Shown here piece by piece: positions 59,444-64,000 of a stretch of DNA of 64,000 nt. Position numbers and translations under genes: made by a program. The stretch is from UMGS1696 sp964621165. GTDB lineage: Bacteria > Bacillota > Clostridia > Oscillospirales > CAG-272. The notes beneath the pieces were generated by a model. That model was given only the letters and a program-made list of their open reading frames with translations. It was not told the DNA's origin and searched no databases. The stretch is taken from contig CAZULC010000002.1 in assembly GCA_964621165.1 (NCBI GenBank), positions 186,001-250,000 of the forward strand, written 5' to 3'. Within the stretch, counting starts at the first letter, position 1. Each line of letters starts with the position of its first letter.

Positions 59444-59487
59444 ATCCCGCAGGGCTTCATCTACTGACAAGTTGAGCGGGATTTTTT
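59444..59487 (+). terminator. Terminator after mscL
   Basis: ATCCCGC (59444-59450) pairs with GCGGGAT (59476-59482), followed by T6. Confidence 0.85.
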
Positions 59488-59514
59488 ATGTTTGATTTTA
59501 CGCCTGACTGAAGT

Positions 59515-60303
59515 TTAATCTTTGTTTAGCTCAAGCCACTGTGCGTGGGCCTGAGGATTGCCGCATAAAACCGACGTGGGTGCGCCGAAGCCGATTTTGT
59601 TTCCGTCCATGTCGGTGATGACTCCGCCGGCTTCCTCTACAATCAGCGAGCCTGCCGCAAAATCCCACGGAGACAGACGGTATTCAAAGAAAATGTCGGC
59701 TTCACCTGCCGCAATCGAGGCCAGATCCAAAGCAGCTGACCCAGACCGGCGTATTTCGCGTGTGTTCATGAACATCCTGTAAGCCGTGTCGAAGGACTTT
59801 TTTCCAAGCTCCTCCCGGTAGTATGGTGAAGTTCCGAAGGAAGCCAGACAGTCTTTCAGCGGCTTACTTTTGATTTTCAGCGGAACTACCGTATTTCTCT
59901 TTATTGTAACCCTCGAGCCATGTCCATTTTCGGCTTCGTAGAGCCTGTCGGAATAGGGATCGTATACAGCGCCCCAGACCATCTCGCCGTCGTCGCACAC
60001 GCCGATTGAAATCGCACTGTACCTGCGCCGGTGTATGAAGTTTGTGGTTCCGTCAATTGGGTCGATGATCAGCGTGACTTTGCCCGAGAGCTTGTCCGGG
60101 TTCACCGCCTCTTCTTCCCCTATAAACTGAGCCTCGGGAAGATGACGCGACAGATCGCCGATCAGGTATTTCTCCACGGCTATGTCGTAAGCGGTGACAA
60201 AGTTTGCGTCTCCCGGCTTGACTTTGATTTTGCTGTCGATGTTCTCCGCGTCAAGCATTATCTCCGAAGCAGAATACATTATATCTTTTATGAATTCATA
60301 CAT
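59515..60303 (-). CDS. Inositol-monophosphatase family protein (SuhB-like)
   Basis: 262 residues with the metal-site motifs GEEEAVNPD, IDPIDGTTNFIH and WDFAAGSLIVEEAGG. Such enzymes hydrolyse inositol or related sugar phosphates, and the exact substrate is open. AAAAGGA precedes the ATG. It is followed closely on its 5' side by an uncharacterised gene in the same direction. Confidence 0.92.
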   Translation of the reverse strand: MYEFIKDIMYSASEIMLDAENIDSKIKVKPGDANFVTAYDIAVEKYLIGDLSRHLPEAQFIGEEEAVNPDKLSGKVTLIIDPIDGTTNFIHRRRYSAISIGVCDDGEMVWGAVYDPYSDRLYEAENGHGSRVTIKRNTVVPLKIKSKPLKDCLASFGTSPYYREELGKKSFDTAYRMFMNTREIRRSGSAALDLASIAAGEADIFFEYRLSPWDFAAGSLIVEEAGGVITDMDGNKIGFGAPTSVLCGNPQAHAQWLELNKD

Positions 60304-60305
60304 AG

Positions 60306-61016
60306 TTATAATCCTTTTCTTATAAACTTTATTCCTCCGCAGTCGAACAGCGGGGCATTTGACAAAAGTTTGACGTCATACCCTTTTGATTTTACAAAGT
60401 CCAAAAGACCTGCATCCGGAGTCCCAAAGAGATAGACGACGTTTTCGCAGACCCCGCCGCACCCGCCGACGAACCCGCAGCTGTAGCCTTCCAGCTTGAT
60501 TTTGTCATTTGGGTATAAATAACAGTCAACTCCGCGTGAGGACAGGGCAGAGTAAATTCCAACGTCTGACGCCGACGCACTGCCGCCGAGTACAAGAGTA
60601 GAGCATCCCGCATAACCCTGCCGCACGTCGACAATCTCCATCCCAGCCTCACCCGCCGCCGACAAAAGCTCCACCGAAGCCGACTTTTTCCGGCAAAGAA
60701 GCAGATTGCCGACAACCGCGCAGTTCAGCGAAACGTCAGCCGGATAAACGGGACTTCGGGGAAAGGTGGAAACGACAGGCTCAAGTCCGCCAAGTCCGGC
60801 GATTTTCCCGACCAGAGCACGATGCTTCACCGCGTAATTCACGGGAAAGAAAATTTTGTTATCCAGAACCGTTGTTATCATGTCAGGATGGGAGCGTACC
60901 GGAGCGGCTATTTCTTCGTCCAGCGGGAGAAGCACCACCTCGAACTCATTCATGATGGCGGAAATACAGTCCCTCGGCGCGTCGGATGAGATAAGTGCAA
61001 AATATTTTTCGTTCAT
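60306..61016 (-). CDS. Uncharacterised conserved clostridial protein
   Basis: About 236 residues with conserved-looking blocks PVNYAVKHRALVGKIAG, YPADVSLNCAVVGN, VDVRQGYAGCSTLVLG and GFVGGCGG. The repeated Gly and Cys patterns fit a GME-fold-like (guanidine-modifying) enzyme, but I do not recognise the family with certainty and no catalytic set is confirmed. The start is uncertain: ATG 61014-61016 is preferred because the alternative TTG at 61034 overlaps the rpmB terminator. It stops 3 bases before the inositol-phosphatase-like gene starts. Confidence 0.5.
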   Translation of the reverse strand: MNEKYFALISSDAPRDCISAIMNEFEVVLLPLDEEIAAPVRSHPDMITTVLDNKIFFPVNYAVKHRALVGKIAGLGGLEPVVSTFPRSPVYPADVSLNCAVVGNLLLCRKKSASVELLSAAGEAGMEIVDVRQGYAGCSTLVLGGSASASDVGIYSALSSRGVDCYLYPNDKIKLEGYSCGFVGGCGGVCENVVYLFGTPDAGLLDFVKSKGYDVKLLSNAPLFDCGGIKFIRKGL

Positions 61017-61031
61017 TTTATAAAATATAAT

Positions 61032-61058
61032 CAAAAACTCCCCAAGAAATTGAGGAGT
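61032..61058 (-). terminator. Terminator of rpmB
   Basis: On the minus strand ACTCCTCAA pairs with TTGGGGAGT around TTTC, followed by T5. Confidence 0.85.
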
Positions 61059-61073
61059 CTTGAATGTACTGAT

Positions 61074-61259
61074 TTATGCGCGTGTAATCTTTCCGGAACG
61101 CAGGCAGCGGGAGCATACGCTTACAGTAGTATGTTTGCCGTCGACAACGGCCTTAACCTTTCTGATGTTCGGCTTCCAAGCTCTGTTTGTTTTGCGTTCT
61201 GAGTGAGATACGTTGTGTCCGAAAGTAACGCCTTTTCCGCAGATGCAGCACTTAGCCAT
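61074..61259 (-). CDS. rpmB: 50S ribosomal protein L28
   Basis: 61 residues beginning MAKCCICGKGVTFGHNVSHS, with a second Cys pair CSRC near the end, so the zinc-binding form of L28. GGAGG is about 8 bases before ATG 61257-61259. In Bacillus rpmB neighbours spoVM, and here the two are over 31 kb apart. Confidence 0.97.
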   Translation of the reverse strand: MAKCCICGKGVTFGHNVSHSERKTNRAWKPNIRKVKAVVDGKHTTVSVCSRCLRSGKITRA

Positions 61260-61432
61260 AGTATTATACCTCCATACTGGAATTAACAAGTCAACATGAT
61301 GTATTATACCATAAAAAAAGAAAAAATGCAATAGAAAAAGATATTTTTATTCCGGCAAAAGATGAAAAAATTTTGCTTTTCTCAGAAAAAATACAGTGAA
61401 AAGTACATAATATGTTTTTTTCTTGAAATATC

Positions 61433-61461
61433 TTGACTTTTCCTTTTAATTATGTTATAAT
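61433..61461 (+). promoter_or_regulatory. Promoter of the methyltransferase gene
   Basis: TTGACT (61433-61438), 17 bases, TATAAT (61456-61461). Confidence 0.8.
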
Positions 61462-61492
61462 CCAAGGTTAGTTTCTTTTCCCGGAGGATGTA

Positions 61493-62371
61493 ATGGAAAA
61501 TCACAACACTACTTACTGGTCAAGCCTGATCCAGGGGCCGAACACGCTGTACTACTCACGTAAACTCCGCTTTTCATCGCACACCAAGCCTGACTTTATG
61601 CGGGCGTTCTGCATTGACGATTTGTCGTGCGGCTGTCTTTTGGAAATCGGCTGCGGACCGGGAGCATTGCTTGAGGCTCTCGCCTGCTGGTACCCGGACA
61701 TGACTCTCACCGGATGCGACATTGACGAAAACTTCATAAAAATCGCCGCAGAACACGCGGGGAGTGCTGATGTGGTCTATGGCAACGCGGAATCCCTTCC
61801 TTTTGATGACGGTTCATTCGAAGTAACAATTTCCAACACCGTCTCTGAACACGTGAATCCGGCGTCGTTCTTCCCCGAGCAGTACCGTGTGCTGAAAAAA
61901 TGCGGCGTGTGTCTTGTGCTATCCTCGCGGAAAACCCTGTCATTTTACGACGACAACTGTACCGACTTCGAGCGGGAATTATGGGACAAACTGGACGACT
62001 GGGGAAAATCAAACCTTGAGAAGTACAGCATCTGCGCCTACCCAATGAAGGAGAACGAAATCCCCCGGGTTATGGAAAAATACGGGTTTACAAATGTTAA
62101 AGTAGAATATATAACCGTAAACATGACTCCTGACGACAGCCGATTCACCGCCAAAGAAGCTCACATTATGATAAACAGCCGCCGTCTGGAGGAACTGGAG
62201 AACGTCAGACAGGCGAAAACTCACGCCGGGGTGGTCAGCGCTAGGGAAGCAGACGAAATGTTCAGGCTCATCAATGCCCGGTACGACGAACGAATACACA
62301 AATACGACAGCGGAATCAGGCTCTGGGACGGCATGGTCAATGTGATTATGGTAATCCGAGGAGAAAAGTAA
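61493..62371 (+). CDS. Class I SAM-dependent methyltransferase
   Basis: 292 residues. SAM motif I LEIGCGPGALLEAL (about 50-63), the Asp of motif II (TGCDIDENFI) and the post-I region GNAESLPFDDGSFEV are typical of UbiE/Methyltransf_11-type enzymes. The substrate cannot be read. GGAGG precedes the ATG. A terminator follows. Confidence 0.88.
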   Translation: MENHNTTYWSSLIQGPNTLYYSRKLRFSSHTKPDFMRAFCIDDLSCGCLLEIGCGPGALLEALACWYPDMTLTGCDIDENFIKIAAEHAGSADVVYGNAESLPFDDGSFEVTISNTVSEHVNPASFFPEQYRVLKKCGVCLVLSSRKTLSFYDDNCTDFERELWDKLDDWGKSNLEKYSICAYPMKENEIPRVMEKYGFTNVKVEYITVNMTPDDSRFTAKEAHIMINSRRLEELENVRQAKTHAGVVSAREADEMFRLINARYDERIHKYDSGIRLWDGMVNVIMVIRGEK

Positions 62372-62380
62372 AGCATAGCA

Positions 62381-62425
62381 AAAAATCAGCTTGAACTTCA
62401 ATAAAGAACAGGCTGATTTTTTATT
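62381..62425. terminator. Bidirectional terminator between convergent genes
   Basis: AAAAATCAGC (62381-62390) pairs with GCTGATTTTT (62412-62421), with A/T runs on both sides. Confidence 0.85.
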
Positions 62426-63592
62426 TTACAGCTTTTTCACGAATTTCTCCATACGGTCCAGAGCCTTCGCGATATGCTCCACTGAATAAGCGTAGGAAAT
62501 CCGCGCAAATCCCTCGCCGCAGTCGCCGAACGCCGTTCCCGGGACAATTGCAACTCCCGCCTCGTCAAGCAGCTTGTGTGCGAAGTCCTCCGAGGTCAGC
62601 CCGAACTTGGATATGTTAGGATAAACGTAGAACGCCCCCTCCGGATTGAAGCAGTCTATCCCAAGCCCGCGTAAGCCGGCCACAATGTATCTCCGACGAC
62701 GGTTGTACTCGTTCCGCATCATCTCAACGTCCCCGTCTCCGTTTCTCATAGCGTCAACCGCCGCAAACTGGGACGTAGTGGGAGCGCACATGACGGCGTA
62801 CTGGTGGATTTTCAGCATCTGCCGCGTGATCTCAGCCGGAGCAAGAGTGTACCCCAGTCTCCACCCGGTCATGGCGTAGGTTTTGGAAAATCCACTGGCG
62901 ATAATTGTTCTCTCCCGCATACCATCGAAGGAAGCAATGGACACATGCCGACGTCCGTAGGTAAGCTCGCAGTAAATCTCATCCGACAGAATCATTATGT
63001 TTGTGTTACGTAGAACCTCGGCAATTGGCTCAAGGTCCTCCTCGGTCATAATAGCCCCCGTGGGATTGTTGGGGTAGGGAAGAACCAGCAGCTTGGTTTT
63101 CGGTGTGATTGCGGATTTCAGCTCGTCTGCGGTGAGCTTGAAGCTGTGCTCCTCCTTCGTGTTGATGAAAACCGGAGTACCCCCCGCAAGAGAAGCGATA
63201 GGTCCGTAGCACACGAACGCCGGCTGGGGAATTATGACCTCGTCCCCGGGATTAATAAGGGCGCGCATCGCTAAATCTATGGCTTCGCTGCCGCCGACCG
63301 TGACAATGACCTCGCTCTTCAGCTCATATTCGAGTGAGAACCGCCGCTTCATGTAGTCGGTGATTTCCCGCCGCAAATCCATCGTTCCCGCGTTTGAGGT
63401 GTAGTAGGTTTTTCCCTGCTCCAGCGACTCGATTGCCGCCACACGGATGTGCCACGGTGTCACAAAGTCCGGCTGACCTACGGTGAGGGAAATCACGTCC
63501 TGCCGCCCGTCCAGCAAATCGAAAAACTTGCGTATTCCCGAGGGCTTTATCTCCTGCGCTGTGGCTGATAAAATTTTATTGTAATCAAGCAT
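62426..63592 (-). CDS. Class I/II PLP-dependent aminotransferase
   Basis: 388 residues of fold-type I aminotransferase. The PLP lysine lies in SGFSKTYAMTGWRLGY, the Asn/Tyr site in LPYPNNPTGA, and SDEIYCELTYG before the Lys. It resembles aspartate/aromatic aminotransferases that accept several amino acids. Its start overlaps the last base of the Lrp/AsnC gene stop, so the two form an operon and the regulator may control it. Confidence 0.93.
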   Translation of the reverse strand: MLDYNKILSATAQEIKPSGIRKFFDLLDGRQDVISLTVGQPDFVTPWHIRVAAIESLEQGKTYYTSNAGTMDLRREITDYMKRRFSLEYELKSEVIVTVGGSEAIDLAMRALINPGDEVIIPQPAFVCYGPIASLAGGTPVFINTKEEHSFKLTADELKSAITPKTKLLVLPYPNNPTGAIMTEEDLEPIAEVLRNTNIMILSDEIYCELTYGRRHVSIASFDGMRERTIIASGFSKTYAMTGWRLGYTLAPAEITRQMLKIHQYAVMCAPTTSQFAAVDAMRNGDGDVEMMRNEYNRRRRYIVAGLRGLGIDCFNPEGAFYVYPNISKFGLTSEDFAHKLLDEAGVAIVPGTAFGDCGEGFARISYAYSVEHIAKALDRMEKFVKKL

Positions 63593-64000
63593 TAAAATTC
63601 CATGCCTCTCTCGTCAACCGGAACCGCGCCGTAGACGATATTATTGTCCTTGTACTTCCGCAGTACAAAGTGAGTCGAGGTTGAGATTACGTCCTCGATT
63701 GTGGCCAGCTTTTCAGCCACGAAGAACGCCACCTCCCGCATGGTCTTTCCCTTAATAAATACTGCGAGGTCAAAGCTGCCGGACATGAGGTACAGCGACT
63801 CCACCTCGGGATAGTTGTAGATTTTCTGCGCCACATGGTCGTAGCCACGGTCCCGCTGAGGCGTGATTTTAATCTCAATCATGGCGCTGACGTACTCCCG
63901 GTCGGTCTTGTCCCAATCTATCTCGGTCCTGTACCCGAGGATTACCCCGTCCGCCTCGCAGTCGCTTATCATTTTCTTTATGTCTCCAACTTCCTTGTCA
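63592..64000 (-). CDS. Lrp/AsnC-family regulator, C-terminal part (cut by the window edge)
   Basis: The visible C-terminal 135 or so residues show the end of the DNA-binding half (GDIKKMISDCEADGVILGYR) and the RAM effector-binding domain (YNYPEVESLYLMSGSFDLAVF, STSTHFVLRKYKD). It probably senses an amino acid and controls the aminotransferase translated next. The N-terminal helix-turn-helix lies outside the window, so the start cannot be given. Confidence 0.9.
   Translation of the reverse strand, partial: DKEVGDIKKMISDCEADGVILGYRTEIDWDKTDREYVSAMIEIKITPQRDRGYDHVAQKIYNYPEVESLYLMSGSFDLAVFIKGKTMREVAFFVAEKLATIEDVISTSTHFVLRKYKDNNIVYGAVPVDERGMEF

Overview
The window reads as chromosome of an endospore-forming, Gram-positive anaerobe of the Clostridia (Oscillospiraceae / Eubacteriales type, probably a gut organism). 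The support comes from gene content: a 28-codon spoVM directly after thiN, RemA, a PASTA kinase / PP2C phosphatase pair, a DUF5685 plus J-protein pair, a CD3324-type small protein, SpoVK-like and SpoIIQ-like proteins, TepA and a lone BioY. Most genes have strong AGGAGG-type ribosome binding sites, and several promoters are TTGACA-17-TATAAT.

Region 0-11.4 kb is accessory and partly decayed. It holds a zinc/cadmium efflux pair (ArsR-family sensor and His-rich P-type ATPase, each preceded by a copy of the same operator-like palindrome), L-fucose isomerase, fructose-bisphosphate aldolase and an acyl-ACP thioesterase, all intact. Six neighbours are broken by small indels or stops: an unknown protein at the left edge, an MFS transporter, a lipoprotein, a zinc-ribbon membrane protein, a secreted barnase and an alpha/beta hydrolase. 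The barstar next to the broken barnase is intact.

Region 11.4-30.7 kb is conserved housekeeping. It has three tRNA genes (His, Arg, Gly), DUF5685 and a J protein, then yicC-remA-gmk-rpoZ-priA-def-fmt-yugP-rsmB-rlmN-stp-prkC-rsgA-thiN-spoVM. This is the classical Firmicute order without rpe.

Region 30.7-40.5 kb is about the cell surface: a lipid-type glycosyltransferase, a beta-helix carbohydrate-binding lipoprotein with 27-bp tandem repeats, a LamG/F5-8C protein with a sorting-like tail, a GHL10-amidase fusion lipoprotein, an M23 peptidase and BioY.

Region 40.5-46 kb is a purine block (purB-purA-purC-purF) behind a long leader made of degenerate repeats. Region 46-56 kb is mixed accessory: Nudix proteins, an interrupted CD3324-type gene, tRNA-Leu with a repeat-rich leader, patatin, a nucleotidyltransferase-like pseudogene, an aldo-keto reductase, PHP and AAA proteins, FucU and TepA.

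Region 56-64 kb has a polar amino-acid ABC transporter whose binding protein looks circularly permuted, then mscL, an inositol-phosphatase-like gene, rpmB, a methyltransferase, and an aminotransferase with a partial Lrp/AsnC regulator at the right edge.

The most notable observations are the permuted binding protein, the interrupted CD3324-type gene (restored in frame by removing 112 bases between 8-bp direct repeats), a dispersed intergenic repeat of about 100 bp, the SpoVM gene, and gene decay confined to accessory loci.
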